In this document: one piece after another, positions 46,910 to 56,124 of the stretch | Layout of the letters: each line of letters starts with the position of its first letter | Numbering within the stretch: position 1 is the first letter of the stretch | NCBI GenBank assembly: GCA_017427775.1 | Contig: JAFRSD010000009.1 | Span: 181,326 to 245,325, forward strand | Source of the DNA: Lachnospiraceae bacterium | GTDB taxonomy: Bacteria > Bacillota > Clostridia > Lachnospirales > Lachnospiraceae | Direction: 5' to 3' | Length of the DNA stretch: 64,000 nt | Translations under genes and position numbers: made by a program | The notes under the pieces: model-generated | The model's database searches: none | Seen by the model: the letters and a program-made list of their open reading frames with translations, nothing else | Told to the model about the DNA's origin: nothing

Positions 46910-47665
46910 ATGGTTACAATTAAGTCGAAGAGCGAAATCGAAAAGATGAGAGAAGCCGGCCGCCTTCTTGCGCTTGTGCACGAGGAGATGGCGAAACACA
47001 TCAAACCCGGTATCAGTACGATGGAACTGAACAATATCGGCGACCGCATGATCCGAAGCTTCGGATGCATCCCGTCGTTTTTGAATTACGACGGATATCC
47101 TGCTTCCATCTGCATTTCGGTCAACGATAAAGTCGTTCACGGCATTCCGAGTAAGGACGAGATCCTGAAAGAAGGCGACATTGTAAGTCTTGACGCCGGT
47201 CTGATCTACAAAGGCTATCATTCGGACGCTGCCAGAACCTACGGCGTCGGAAAGATTTCTCCGGAAGCTGCGGATCTGATCAAAGTGACCGAAGAAAGCT
47301 TTTACGAAGGAATAAAACTTGCAAAAGCAGGCAATCACCTGTATGATATATCTGCAGCCATCGAAGATTATGTCGTGGCACACGGATATAGCTGTGTCAA
47401 GGATCTGGTAGGTCACGGAATCGGAACGGAGATGCATGAGGATCCCCAGATTCCGAATTTTCATCAGAAACGGCGCGGTATAAAACTGCAGCCCGGTATG
47501 ACGCTTGCCATCGAACCCATGGTAAACATGGGTGACTGGAGAGTATGCATCCTTGAGGATGACTGGACAATTGTCACCGAAGACGGCTCCCTTGCTTCTC
47601 ATTACGAGAACACGATCCTGATCACGGAAGGCGAGCCTGAAATCTTATCTCTGATCAAACATTAA
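46910..47665 (+). CDS. map: Methionine aminopeptidase, type I
   Basis: 251 residues. Metal ligands are visible: VSLDAGL and GYHSDAART (two Asp), [16 protein letters not shown] (His), LAIEPMV (Glu) and the last Glu in [14 protein letters not shown]. It removes the initiator Met. Between adk and infA, its usual neighbours; the KOW protein found here in some relatives is absent. Confidence 0.97.
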   Translation: MVTIKSKSEIEKMREAGRLLALVHEEMAKHIKPGISTMELNNIGDRMIRSFGCIPSFLNYDGYPASICISVNDKVVHGIPSKDEILKEGDIVSLDAGLIYKGYHSDAARTYGVGKISPEAADLIKVTEESFYEGIKLAKAGNHLYDISAAIEDYVVAHGYSCVKDLVGHGIGTEMHEDPQIPNFHQKRRGIKLQPGMTLAIEPMVNMGDWRVCILEDDWTIVTEDGSLASHYENTILITEGEPEILSLIKH

Positions 47666-47678
47666 ACGGAGGATTTGC

Positions 47679-47897
47679 ATGTCGAAACAGGACGTAGTTG
47701 AAATTGAAGGTACTGTTGTGGAGAAACTTCCCAACGCCATGTTCCGCGTACAGCTTGAGAACGGTCATATTGTTCTTGCCCATATCAGCGGCAAGCTTCG
47801 TATGAACTACATCAAGATTGTTCCCGGCGACAAGGTAACGATGGAACTTTCCCCTTATGATCTCTCAAAGGGACGTATCATTTGGCGTGATAAATAA
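47679..47897 (+). CDS. infA: Translation initiation factor IF-1
   Basis: 72 residues; [39 protein letters not shown] and the end [12 protein letters not shown]. Family length is exact. In most Bacillota rpmJ follows at once; here a terminator and about 4.6 kb of envelope genes intervene. Confidence 0.97.
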   Translation: MSKQDVVEIEGTVVEKLPNAMFRVQLENGHIVLAHISGKLRMNYIKIVPGDKVTMELSPYDLSKGRIIWRDK

Positions 47898-47925
47898 GTT
47901 ACAAACCGGATATTTTACAAGAAAC

Positions 47926-47955
47926 GGCGCATTCTTTTCGGATGCGCCTTTTCTT
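47926..47955 (+). terminator. Terminator after infA
   Basis: GGCGCAT pairs with ATGCGCC around TCTTTTCGG and is followed by TTTTCTT. It ends the adk-map-infA unit. Confidence 0.82.
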
Positions 47956-48003
47956 ATGTCCCGACGTTTCGGACGGGCTTCTGTATCCTGTGGCGGATTA
48001 AAC

Positions 48004-48032
48004 TTGAAATGGCAGCACTTTTCGTGTAAAAT
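48004..48032 (+). promoter_or_regulatory. Promoter of the lipoprotein insert
   Basis: TTGAAA (48004-48009), 17 bases, TAAAAT (48027-48032); starts about 35 nt before the ATG at 48073. Confidence 0.65.
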
Positions 48033-48072
48033 ACAAAAGATAGTTTTGGATATTCCAAAGGGGGGAATAAAC

Positions 48073-49808
48073 ATGAATACGAGGAGACTTTTTGCGCGCA
48101 TTCTGTCAGCGGCTCTTGTGCTGGCGGGGTGCTTTTTTGTTCTGACGGCCTGCGGGAAGGAAAGCGGAAAAGGAACACCGACGCCCGCAGAATCCGTGCA
48201 GGATACACCGACGGAAGCCTTGACGCCTTCTGCCACGATGCCGGCTGCGACGTCCACGCCGTCACCGGAGCCGACACCTGAATCGCAGGCGGAAGCGTTT
48301 CCGGATTGGATTCCGTTAGCCCGGGAACCGAAGGAGACGAAGGAGGAATTCCTGGCGCTTGCAAAGGCGCAAACCGAGGGTATTTTAAAAACCGGGTATC
48401 GCGAGACAACTGCCTACGCAGAGCCGTATACGGAGTTTACAAACGGAGGAGAAGAGGAATTTCTGTGCGACAAAGCAGAGACATATTATGAGGTCGCGCC
48501 CGGTGAAGAAGATGGTGATCCGAAAGCGAAAATCTATTATCTGCACGGAGAGAAAGTATATGCATCCTATGTTACCGATTACGGCACTGTTTTCGAATAC
48601 CGCGGGGAAACGACGATCAGTCCCAGTGTGATTGAAACGGATGAAAAAGGCAGGACAATCTATATTCAGTCCGGAGACAGTTATACCTACACGGAGTATG
48701 ATGAGGAGGGGACCGAATACAGCGCTGCTTATGATACCGATTCCAGAATCGCAAATTTAAACATAACGAAGTTTGACGAACACGGTAACCGGACGGCCCG
48801 ATATACCTACCGCGGTTCAAACGGAAAAGCATATCCTAAGAGTAAGACACTTTTTGCATATGTTTATGACGACAACGGAAATATCATCCGTTACACGGTT
48901 ACGGATTACGACTGGAGCTGGACCAAAGCGAAAACGGAGAAGGAGTTTACATACGATGCCGTTGGAAATGTTCTTTCGGGAGCGCAGACGGAGTTCGGGG
49001 AAACCGGAAACAAAACAGTGAAGACCGAATATACTTACCATAAGGATGAAAAAGGCCGTGTGGTATCGATTCAGTCGAAGAAGACATCTTCTGACAGCGA
49101 TACGATAGAGGAAAAGGAACAGCTGATGTTTTATCATGACGACGGATCCGTTCTGTGGCTTTGGAACGTCCCGGTGTCGGAGGAACGATCGGACAATGGT
49201 TTTACCCTTCTGAGAAGATGGCTAAAGAAATTGAAAGAGGCGCATTTCCGGACTGGGTAACGAGTGACGCAAATGTGATCCGAAACGGCGGGATGACACA
49301 TACCCGGGAGGGAAAAGAAGAAGACTGCTTTTCCTGGCTGCCGGATGACACGATGTGGCAGCTCAATACATACAGCAACGGCTTGCTGGTCCATGAAGTG
49401 AATACGACCAAAAACGGCGGCGATTACTATTACGAGTATAATACGAAAAAGCAGCTGGTCCGTGTATACGGAAGTGCCGGCGTAGTAGGGGAATCGGAAA
49501 TTAAGTATACGTATGACAGCAAGGGAAACCGGACGGCTATTGAGAAAAAGGGAAGAGCTTATGTCGTTGAAGGTCCGTTTACCGCAGACGAGTATTATTT
49601 CGATAAAATAGCAGTGGAAAATATCCGATATTCCTATGACAACGAAGGAAAGAAAACCACTAAGGAATATAAGATCACGGTAGACGGAAAGACCGTAGGA
49701 ACTTCCAAACAAAGTTTTGACAAGGACGGCAAGACCGTTCGCCTGGAAGCGCATTGTTTCCTCAAAGGGAAGGAAATCTGGAAAATGACAGGAGAAAGAA
49801 TCAACTGA
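48073..49808 (+). pseudogene. Frameshifted YD-like lipoprotein
   Basis: The frame from ATG 48073 (after a G-rich site) gives a lipoprotein with lipobox LTAC (Cys27; LAGC at 20 is an alternative), a Thr/Pro-rich linker and YD-type repeats, and stops at 49260. The continuation lies in another frame to 49808. A paralogue at 50738 shows the two belong together: its ENLYFYNADGSV... FYPSEEN matches EQLMFYHDDGSV before and FYPSEKM after the break, near 49165-49185. A single missing base would explain it. No slippery heptamer is visible. Either a true mutation or an assembly error; the full protein would have about 578 residues. Confidence 0.75.
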
Positions 49809-49842
49809 CGGCATGCCGCATATGATAAAAAGGAATGGGAAA

Positions 49843-49989
49843 ATGAAAAGCATTCTGTTAGCAGTTGCAGTAATCGCAGTCTTGGCAGTACTCACTTCCT
49901 GCGGCGGGAGCTATTACGAGTCGGAAAAGGGAACCCGTACGGCAATGACCGTTACAATCGAGCCTTATACCGGCAACGGAGAAGAATAA
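49843..49989 (+). CDS. 48-residue predicted lipoprotein
   Basis: ATG at 49843 with AAGGAATGGG upstream encodes a signal peptide and lipobox LTSC (Cys20), then only 28 further residues, Ser/Gly/Tyr-rich and ending GNGEE. It lies between the frameshifted lipoprotein and the VanZ-like gene in the same direction. The lipobox is convincing; the function is unknown. Confidence 0.6.
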   Translation: MKSILLAVAVIAVLAVLTSCGGSYYESEKGTRTAMTVTIEPYTGNGEE

Positions 49990-49993
49990 ACGA

Positions 49994-50686
49994 ATGGCAA
50001 CCAAGAAGAAAAATAAGAATCAGGCAATCGTATGGATAACGCTCGCGGTGATCTCGTTTCTGATCACCGGGGCGCTGACCTTCGTATTTGTCGTATCCGA
50101 GCGGAACGGACACATTATCGGAATGGAATCGTTCCTGCAGGCAGGCATCCTGATCGGCGGCGTGGCATTTCTCGGGACGTGCTTCCTGTTAGCGGGAACG
50201 TCAAGACCGAAACGGCCGAGAGCGGCGATGTTCGCAATGGGTGTCCTGTTTGCGGTATATCTCGTGATCCTCGCAGGCCTGCTGTTCGGCGGCGAACGCA
50301 ACTATTACCGCTGGTGGAGCCCGGAGGCACGGTATTCCCTGAAACCGTTTGCGACGATACAATTATATATCGATGCCTATAGGAATCATTCCCTGCGGAT
50401 CAGGCAGGTGGCATCGAATCTGATCGGAAACATCCTGCTGTTCATGCCGATGGCATGGTTCGTTCCGTTTCTTTTTAAGGGAATGCGGAAATGGTATATA
50501 TTCCTTCCGTTTATGCTGGTATTGATCTGCTTTGTGGAGATTGCCCAGTACCTGAGCGGACGCGGAAGCATGGATATCGATGACGTGATATTGAATTTTC
50601 CGGGTGTTTTGATCGGCTTTGTATTCCTTTGGAATCCGCTGATGGTGAAACTCTGGAAAAAGACCAATCTGATCGGAAAGAAATAG
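49994..50686 (+). CDS. VanZ-like membrane protein
   Basis: 230 residues, about six membrane segments. The C-terminal half has the VanZ pattern: NLIGNILLFMPMAWFVPFLF, then EIAQYLSGRGSMDIDDVILN and a final glycine-rich helix. VanZ proteins are linked to low-level teicoplanin resistance in some clusters, but most relatives have no known role and resistance cannot be inferred here. It starts 4 bases after the small lipoprotein and is followed by the intact YD-like lipoprotein. Confidence 0.82.
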   Translation: MATKKKNKNQAIVWITLAVISFLITGALTFVFVVSERNGHIIGMESFLQAGILIGGVAFLGTCFLLAGTSRPKRPRAAMFAMGVLFAVYLVILAGLLFGGERNYYRWWSPEARYSLKPFATIQLYIDAYRNHSLRIRQVASNLIGNILLFMPMAWFVPFLFKGMRKWYIFLPFMLVLICFVEIAQYLSGRGSMDIDDVILNFPGVLIGFVFLWNPLMVKLWKKTNLIGKK

Positions 50687-50737
50687 AAAAATACGGCGGA
50701 CAATATGTACGCCGAAAAAATAGGGGGACAAGGTTCT

Positions 50738-52375
50738 ATGAAAAAGACACTGTTAACAATTATGGTAATCGCAGCGATGGCTGCACTTACCGCCTGCGGC
50801 GGAAGTAAACCGACGCCGACGGCTGAGGCCGTGACGCCGAGTGAAACCGCAACACCGACCGGGGAAGCAACGCCTTCGGTAACGGAGACGCCGAGTCCCG
50901 TACCGACGGAGGAGCCCACACCCGAACCGACGCCGGAGCTTCGGCGTCCCGATGGATTTCCGGAGGATGTGGCGTTAGAGCGGGCACCGAAGTACACCGA
51001 GGCAGAGCTGAAGAAACTGATCGAAGAGACGGCGCTTGCAACGGAACGGTATCTTTATAAAGAAACCTACACTTATGCGGAAGCACGGACGGACTGGGAG
51101 TATTCTTTCGGATTTGAAGTTAAATTTAATAAGAAAGTGGTTTATTTCGATTCGGATATGCGGGATGAATCAGTTGAAACCACCTGGCCGGATGCCGTAA
51201 CCTATTACATGAATGACCGGGAAGTTGCTTCCGTTTACCATAATGTTTATGGTGAAATGGCGGTTCATGACGGAAAGAAAGAACTCAGCATTGACTATGA
51301 GGAAAAGGATGAGAACGGGAATATCCTGTATCGCCAGAACGGAGAGAGATTCATGGAAGCGAATACGGCACAGTTCTATTCCTATGATGCGCAGGGAAGA
51401 CTGGTCAGCATCGCGTCTTATAATTTCGATGGTTATCTGAACGGGTTGTGGATAACTTCCTATAATGAGAACGGCGATCTTTTAGCCGAGTATCGCTTTG
51501 CGGGTAATAACGGATCTGCAAAGAGCACCGCATATGAAGTGACCTCGAAGGATGTTCGGACCTATAATGCGGACGGAAACTGCGTTTCAGGAGAATATAA
51601 AATGGAGGCCACGAACAAGACCTATACGTCCGTATATGAAAAAGACGGGCAGGGAAGAGTGAAGTCCGAGAAAAAGACCATTTTGCCGGATGCGGTGAAT
51701 GAGATAACGGAGAACCTGTATTTCTATAATGCCGATGGAAGCGTGTTAATCGTGATGGTTTGGGATACGAATTACAGCGGCAGACTGTTCTATCCTTCGG
51801 AAGAGAATAAAAAGCGGATCGAAAACGGCTTGACACCGGTATATGACGAGAAGAAAGACAGAGAACTGAAATACGGTTCCATGAATAAGGAAGCGGACGG
51901 GAAGTACACATTTGCCATTGTGTATGATGAACACACTTACAATAAAGATGGGCTGATGACTTATGACGGGTATTTTGAAGGCGACAGCCGGACAACTTAT
52001 TTCGAATACAATGCCAAGAAACAGCTGACCAGAAAATACGGTAAAGACGGCATTGAAGGCAACTTTGAATACCGGTACTCGTACGACGCAAAAGGAAACG
52101 TGATTACCGAGACGTTATCCAGCGATATGTTGTATGAGGACGGCAACTATCTGAGCGGAGAGGACGGCAAGAAGAGCTGGGTCAGCACAACCAATTATAC
52201 ATACGACGGAAAAGGAACCCGGATCGGGATCAAGCGGAAGACAACCGTCAAAGGAAAGGTACGGTCCGAAGGCGAGTGGAAATACGATGAAAAGGGTGTT
52301 CCGGTAAGCGCAAAGGTAACCGAATACTTGGACGGCAAGGTATATGTAAAGATTGTCGGCGAAAGAATGCAGTAG
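50738..52375 (+). CDS. YD-repeat-like lipoprotein (intact paralogue)
   Basis: 545 residues. Lipobox LTAC (Cys20), a Thr/Pro/Glu-rich linker (about 22-70) and a long domain with YD/RHS-like units: YSYDAQGRLVS, YNENGDLL, YNADGNCVS, YNAKKQLTRKYGKDG, YSYDAKGNVITE, YTYDGKGTRIG. It resembles RHS-type shells but lacks a toxin or DPxGL-like core motif. It is paralogous to the broken gene at 48073. I take ATG at 50738 (GGGGGACAAGG upstream) over 50705, which lacks a signal peptide at its start. Surface binding is a guess. Confidence 0.75.
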   Translation: MKKTLLTIMVIAAMAALTACGGSKPTPTAEAVTPSETATPTGEATPSVTETPSPVPTEEPTPEPTPELRRPDGFPEDVALERAPKYTEAELKKLIEETALATERYLYKETYTYAEARTDWEYSFGFEVKFNKKVVYFDSDMRDESVETTWPDAVTYYMNDREVASVYHNVYGEMAVHDGKKELSIDYEEKDENGNILYRQNGERFMEANTAQFYSYDAQGRLVSIASYNFDGYLNGLWITSYNENGDLLAEYRFAGNNGSAKSTAYEVTSKDVRTYNADGNCVSGEYKMEATNKTYTSVYEKDGQGRVKSEKKTILPDAVNEITENLYFYNADGSVLIVMVWDTNYSGRLFYPSEENKKRIENGLTPVYDEKKDRELKYGSMNKEADGKYTFAIVYDEHTYNKDGLMTYDGYFEGDSRTTYFEYNAKKQLTRKYGKDGIEGNFEYRYSYDAKGNVITETLSSDMLYEDGNYLSGEDGKKSWVSTTNYTYDGKGTRIGIKRKTTVKGKVRSEGEWKYDEKGVPVSAKVTEYLDGKVYVKIVGERMQ

Positions 52376-52427
52376 GCACGGGGACGGAGCCCACTGAGAA
52401 AACGAATAAAACTTATGAGAAATAGAA

Positions 52428-52463
52428 GAAAACGGAGCCTTTCGCGGGTTCCGTTTTCATTTT
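52428..52463 (+). terminator. Terminator of the lipoprotein insert
   Basis: GAAAACGGAGCC pairs with the following 52447-52458 segment (12 pairs, one G-U) around a seven-base loop, then ATTTT. It insulates the alpha ribosomal genes. Confidence 0.78.
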
Positions 52464-52519
52464 CCGTCAGATAGACCGAAAAAAGCGCGGAAAATCCTTG
52501 TTTTTCGGGAAATTTGTGC

Positions 52520-52548
52520 TTGCAATTTGCCAAACGCTCTGTTATTAT
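52520..52548 (+). promoter_or_regulatory. Promoter of the rpmJ/alpha ribosomal operon
   Basis: TTGCAA (52520-52525), 17 bases, TATTAT (52543-52548). The -35 hexamer type matches those of rpsF and rpsJ. Confidence 0.65.
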
Positions 52549-52588
52549 AGTAAACGGACTTTTTTCGAGAAAGGAGTGAATAACACTT

Positions 52589-52702
52589 ATGAAAGTAAGA
52601 TCTTCGGTAAAGCCCATTTGCGAAAAATGCAAAATCATCAAAAGAAAAGGGGCAATCATGATCATTTGTGAGAACCCGAGACACAAACAGAGACAAGGCT
52701 GA
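52589..52702 (+). CDS. rpmJ: 50S ribosomal protein bL36, zinc type
   Basis: 37 residues, too short to stand out. Translation gives [20 protein letters not shown] then [15 protein letters not shown] with C11, C14, C27 and H32 as zinc ligands. AAGGAG lies upstream of the ATG at 52589. Usually it follows infA directly and is followed closely by rpsM; here a 335-base non-coding gap follows. Confidence 0.96.
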   Translation: MKVRSSVKPICEKCKIIKRKGAIMIICENPRHKQRQG

Positions 52703-53037
52703 TAACATCAGTACTTGAGGCGTTGTTCCGAGAGTATTGGTGACTCGATAGAACAGCACTTGCTTTTTGTGTTGCAATCGTCGTTTTACAAACCCATAAA
52801 ACGACACGCCGTCCGAAAGAACGGCACACATTGTGATAGTGTGGGCGAAGAGCGTCATGAAAGGAAAGACGACTTTGCTTTAGCGGATGAGTATCTACGT
52901 CTGCTTTCGGTTCCTCGCACGAGGGCTGTCACACTTTAAAGCGGCTGAGCCGGTTGAACCGGCAGGGAGAGCACTCCCGGGGACTGCGGTCCCGGGCATT
53001 TGCCCAAAAGATAATTATTTTACGGAGGTTTTAGTAC
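52703..53037 (+). promoter_or_regulatory. Structured non-coding region between rpmJ and rpsM
   Basis: I see no convincing gene here. Hairpins: GTTGTTC-CGAG/CTCG-GAACAGC (52722-52757), GTCGTTTTA/TAAAACGAC (52780-52805), GCCGT/ACGGC (52808-52825), GCCGG/CCGGC (52949-52963), GGGAG/CTCCC (52965-52978), GGGAC/GTCCC (52980-52993) and GGGC/GCCC (52994-53005), then a short A+T-rich tract and CGGAGG. No T-run follows the stems, so attenuation is less likely than protein binding or translational control. S4, encoded downstream, is a candidate ligand by analogy with other alpha operons. Confidence 0.55.
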
Positions 53038-53406
53038 ATGGCTCGTATCAGTGGTGTTGACTTACCAAGAGAGAAACGTGTCGAGATCGGCCTTACTTAC
53101 ATCTACGGTATCGGCAGAGTAAGCGCCAATCGTATTCTTGCCCAGGCTGAGGTGAATCCGGACACCCGTGTTCGCGATCTTACCGATGACGAGGTTAAGA
53201 GAATCGCTACCGTCATTGATGAGACGATGATGGTGGAAGGTGATCTGAAGAGAGAGACTGCCCTGAATATCAAGAGACTTCAGGAAATCGGTTGCTACAG
53301 AGGCGTACGTCACAGAAAGGGACTTCCTGTTCGCGGACAGAAGACCAAGACCAACGCAAGAACCCGTAAGGGTCCGAAGCGTACGGTTGCCAACAAGAAG
53401 AAATAA
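53038..53406 (+). CDS. rpsM: 30S ribosomal protein uS13
   Basis: 122 residues; [33 protein letters not shown] and [22 protein letters not shown] at 53038 after CGGAGG. First gene of the alpha cluster after the structured gap. Confidence 0.97.
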   Translation: MARISGVDLPREKRVEIGLTYIYGIGRVSANRILAQAEVNPDTRVRDLTDDEVKRIATVIDETMMVEGDLKRETALNIKRLQEIGCYRGVRHRKGLPVRGQKTKTNARTRKGPKRTVANKKK

Positions 53407-53434
53407 TTTTGAACACTAATTAGGAGGTTTCGTG

Positions 53435-53836
53435 ATGGCTAAGAAAGTAGTAGCTGCGAAAAAGGGTGCGAAGAAGCGTGTCAAGAAGAACGTTGATCAC
53501 GGCCAGGCACATATTCAGTCATCCTTTAACAATACAATCGTTACCCTGACTGATGCAGAGGGTAATGCAATCTCTTGGGCAAGCGCCGGCGGCCTCGGTT
53601 TCCGCGGCTCCAGAAAGTCTACCCCTTATGCTGCTCAGATGGCAGCAGAAACCGCTGCAAAGGCAGCAATCCCGCACGGTCTTAAGTCCGTTGACGTTAT
53701 GGTTAAGGGACCCGGTTCGGGACGTGAAGCAGCAATCCGCGCCCTTCAGGCATGCGGTATTGATGTAACAAGCATTAAGGACGTTACCCCGGTTCCGCAC
53801 AATGGATGCAGACCGCCTAAGCGTCGTAGAGTCTGA
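53435..53836 (+). CDS. rpsK: 30S ribosomal protein uS11
   Basis: 133 residues; [39 protein letters not shown] and [15 protein letters not shown] at 53435 follows AGGAGG; a GTG one codon before is possible. Confidence 0.97.
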   Translation: MAKKVVAAKKGAKKRVKKNVDHGQAHIQSSFNNTIVTLTDAEGNAISWASAGGLGFRGSRKSTPYAAQMAAETAAKAAIPHGLKSVDVMVKGPGSGREAAIRALQACGIDVTSIKDVTPVPHNGCRPPKRRRV

Positions 53837-53855
53837 TTAAGGAGGGAATTAAACT

Positions 53856-54458
53856 ATGGCTAGAGAAATGGGTCCTGTTTTAAAGAGATGCCGTTCGCTT
53901 GGTATTGAACCTTCCGTAATCGGCATTGATAAGAAGTCTAACCGTTCCAACCCGAGAGCGGGCAAGAAGGTTAGCGAGTACGGAATGCAGCTTCGTGAGA
54001 AGCAGAAGGCTAAGTTCATCTACGGTGTACTTGAGAAGCCTTTCCGTAACAATTTTGATAAGGCTAAGAAGATGAAGAACGGCACGACCGGTGAGAACCT
54101 CATGATTCTTCTTGAGACCAGACTGGATAATGTTATCTTCCGTCTCGGTTTCGCAAGAACCCGTCAGGAAGCTCGTCAGATCGTAGATCACAAGCACGTT
54201 CTTGTTAACGGCAAATGCGTAAACATTCCTTCTTATTCCGTTAAAGCCGGCGATTCCATCGCTATTTCCGAGAAGGCTAAGAATAAGGCAGGCCAGAGAT
54301 TTAAGGATATTCTTGAGTCCACTGCCGGCAGAGCAGTTCCCGGCTGGCTTACTGCGGATGCGGAGAACCTTACCGGTTCTGTAAATGAGTATCCTACCAG
54401 AGATCAGATCGATGTTCCGGTTAACGAGGTACTTATTGTCGAGTTGTACTCCAAGTAA
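53856..54458 (+). CDS. rpsD: 30S ribosomal protein uS4, zinc-free type
   Basis: 200 residues; [20 protein letters not shown] has lost the N-terminal zinc cysteines, [19 protein letters not shown] follows, and the S4 RNA-binding domain has [20 protein letters not shown]. In several bacteria S4 represses its operon. It is placed inside the operon here, which supports looking at the leader before rpsM. Confidence 0.97.
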   Translation: MAREMGPVLKRCRSLGIEPSVIGIDKKSNRSNPRAGKKVSEYGMQLREKQKAKFIYGVLEKPFRNNFDKAKKMKNGTTGENLMILLETRLDNVIFRLGFARTRQEARQIVDHKHVLVNGKCVNIPSYSVKAGDSIAISEKAKNKAGQRFKDILESTAGRAVPGWLTADAENLTGSVNEYPTRDQIDVPVNEVLIVELYSK

Positions 54459-54497
54459 AACGAAGTATAACCTTGATTCCCATAAGGAGGGGCGCAT

Positions 54498-55457
54498 ATG
54501 TTTGATTTTGAGAAGCCGAGAATTGAAATCGCAGAGATTTCCGAAGATAAGAAGTATGGCCGTTTTGTTGTGGAACCCCTTGAGAGAGGTTATGGTACAA
54601 CATTGGGCAATTCCCTCAGAAGAATCATGCTTTCTTCCCTGCCCGGCGCTGCCGTAAGCCAGGTGAAGATCGACGGTGTTGTTCATGAACTCAGCTGCAT
54701 CCCCGGTGTCATGGAAGATGTTACCGAGATCATCATGAACATCAAGAGCCTCGCGATTAAGAATAACAGCGATTCGAACGAGCCCAAGACCGCTTATATC
54801 GAATTTTCCGGTGAAGGTGTTGTTACCGCACGCAACATTCATGCGGACAGCGATATCGAGATCATGAATCCCGATCAGGTTATCGCTACGCTGAACGGCG
54901 GTGCTGACAGCAAGCTTTACATGGAGCTTACGATCACGAAGGGCAGAGGCTACATCGGCGCTGACAAGAATAAGAAAGAGGACACTCCGATCGGTGTGAT
55001 CGCAGTGGATTCCATCTATACTCCCGTTGAGAGAGTGAACCTTACGGTTGAGAATACGCGTGTCGGCCAGGTTACCGATTATGACAAGCTTACACTTGAT
55101 GTATTTACCAACGGAACACTTGCTCCCGACGAGGCAATCAGTCTTGCGGCAAAGGTGCTCAGCGAGCATCTGAATCTGTTCATCGACCTTTCCGAAAGCG
55201 CTAAGACCGCTGAGGTTATGGTTGAGAGCGTTCCGAACGAGAAGGAGAAGGTTCTCGAGATGAATATCGACGAGCTCGAGCTTTCCGTTCGTTCCTACAA
55301 CTGCCTCAAGAGAGCCGGTATCAATACCGTTGAAGAATTGTGCAGCAAGACTTCCGAAGATATGATGAAGGTTCGTAACCTGGGCCGCAAGTCTTTGGAG
55401 GAAGTTCTGTCCAAGCTGAAAGAACTTGGATTATCGTTAAACTTAGGCGATGAGTAA
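54498..55457 (+). CDS. rpoA: RNA polymerase alpha subunit
   Basis: 319 residues; N-terminal domain with [19 protein letters not shown] (dimer and assembly) and C-terminal domain with the paired HhH region [20 protein letters not shown] and [17 protein letters not shown] at 54498 after AAGGAGG. Confidence 0.97.
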   Translation: MFDFEKPRIEIAEISEDKKYGRFVVEPLERGYGTTLGNSLRRIMLSSLPGAAVSQVKIDGVVHELSCIPGVMEDVTEIIMNIKSLAIKNNSDSNEPKTAYIEFSGEGVVTARNIHADSDIEIMNPDQVIATLNGGADSKLYMELTITKGRGYIGADKNKKEDTPIGVIAVDSIYTPVERVNLTVENTRVGQVTDYDKLTLDVFTNGTLAPDEAISLAAKVLSEHLNLFIDLSESAKTAEVMVESVPNEKEKVLEMNIDELELSVRSYNCLKRAGINTVEELCSKTSEDMMKVRNLGRKSLEEVLSKLKELGLSLNLGDE

Positions 55458-55508
55458 GTATCGTCATTACTAAATAGTTGCCGCATACCGCGGCAGATGG
55501 AGGATAAC

Positions 55509-56042
55509 ATGGCAGGCTACAGAAAACTTGGAAGAACTTCAAGTCAGAGAAAAGCATTGTTGAGAAACCAGGTTACCGCTCTTTTGTCCAATGGTAAGAT
55601 CATTACCACCGAAGCCAGAGCAAAGGAAATCCGTCGGATTGCCGAGAAGTTCATCACGCTCGCAGCTAAGGAGAAGGACAATTTCGAGAACGTTACCGTA
55701 ACCTACAAGGTTGCTCAGAAAGATAAGGACGGCAGAAGAATTAAGGAAGTTGTCAATGGTAAGAAGGTTGACGTTATGATGGAGACCACGAAGACCATTA
55801 AGAAGGACAGCCCTTCCAGACTTCATGCCAGAAGAGAGATGATCGCTTACTTCTATCCGGTTACCAAGAATGATCCGGAGCAGAAGGGCAGAAAAGCAGT
55901 TAAGGAAGTTGACTTGATTGCAAAGATGTTTGATGAAATCGGTCCGAAGTATGCAAGCCGCAAGGGTGGCTACACGAGAATCGTTAAGATCGGTCCCCGT
56001 AAGGGCGATGCAGCCATGGAAGTTTTGATCGAACTCGTATAA
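55509..56042 (+). CDS. rplQ: 50S ribosomal protein bL17, extended form
   Basis: 177 residues versus about 115-125 in typical bacteria. AGYRKLGRTSSQRKALLRNQ and RAKEIRRIAEKFITLA form the conserved core; a charged insertion with KDKDGRRIKEVVNGKKVDV follows, and the end GGYTRIVKIGPRKGDAAMEV is again conserved. ATG at 55509 after GGAGG (an ATG at 55497 is part of that site). Last alpha gene, before a terminator. Confidence 0.95.
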   Translation: MAGYRKLGRTSSQRKALLRNQVTALLSNGKIITTEARAKEIRRIAEKFITLAAKEKDNFENVTVTYKVAQKDKDGRRIKEVVNGKKVDVMMETTKTIKKDSPSRLHARREMIAYFYPVTKNDPEQKGRKAVKEVDLIAKMFDEIGPKYASRKGGYTRIVKIGPRKGDAAMEVLIELV

Positions 56043-56058
56043 ATCTTCGAAATTGCAG

Positions 56059-56090
56059 CAGCGTAGCCGTATCGGCTACGCTGTTCTTGT
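56059..56090 (+). terminator. Terminator after rplQ
   Basis: CAGCGTAGCCG pairs perfectly with CGGCTACGCTG around TAT, then TTCTTGT. Confidence 0.82.
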
Positions 56091-56124
56091 AATACGGTGA
56101 AGAAATCCTTAAAGGACGGAAACT

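Noticed and set aside
47857..48072. A longer start for the frameshifted lipoprotein, overlapping infA
   Set aside because: The signal peptide and lipobox begin only at 48073, with a G-rich ribosome binding site and a promoter just upstream; the extension lies across the infA end and its terminator.
49994..50686. Glycopeptide resistance from the VanZ-like gene
   Set aside because: No vanA/B/H/X/Y gene is nearby and most VanZ-like proteins have no shown role in resistance.
52715..52939. A 74-codon frame inside the rpmJ-rpsM gap
   Set aside because: It starts with TTG without a ribosome binding site, has no recognisable pattern and overlaps several hairpin stems that explain the region better.
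53880..55169. Antisense open frame of about 430 codons opposite rpsD and rpoA
   Set aside because: The sense genes are universally conserved ribosomal and polymerase genes; the antisense protein looks random.
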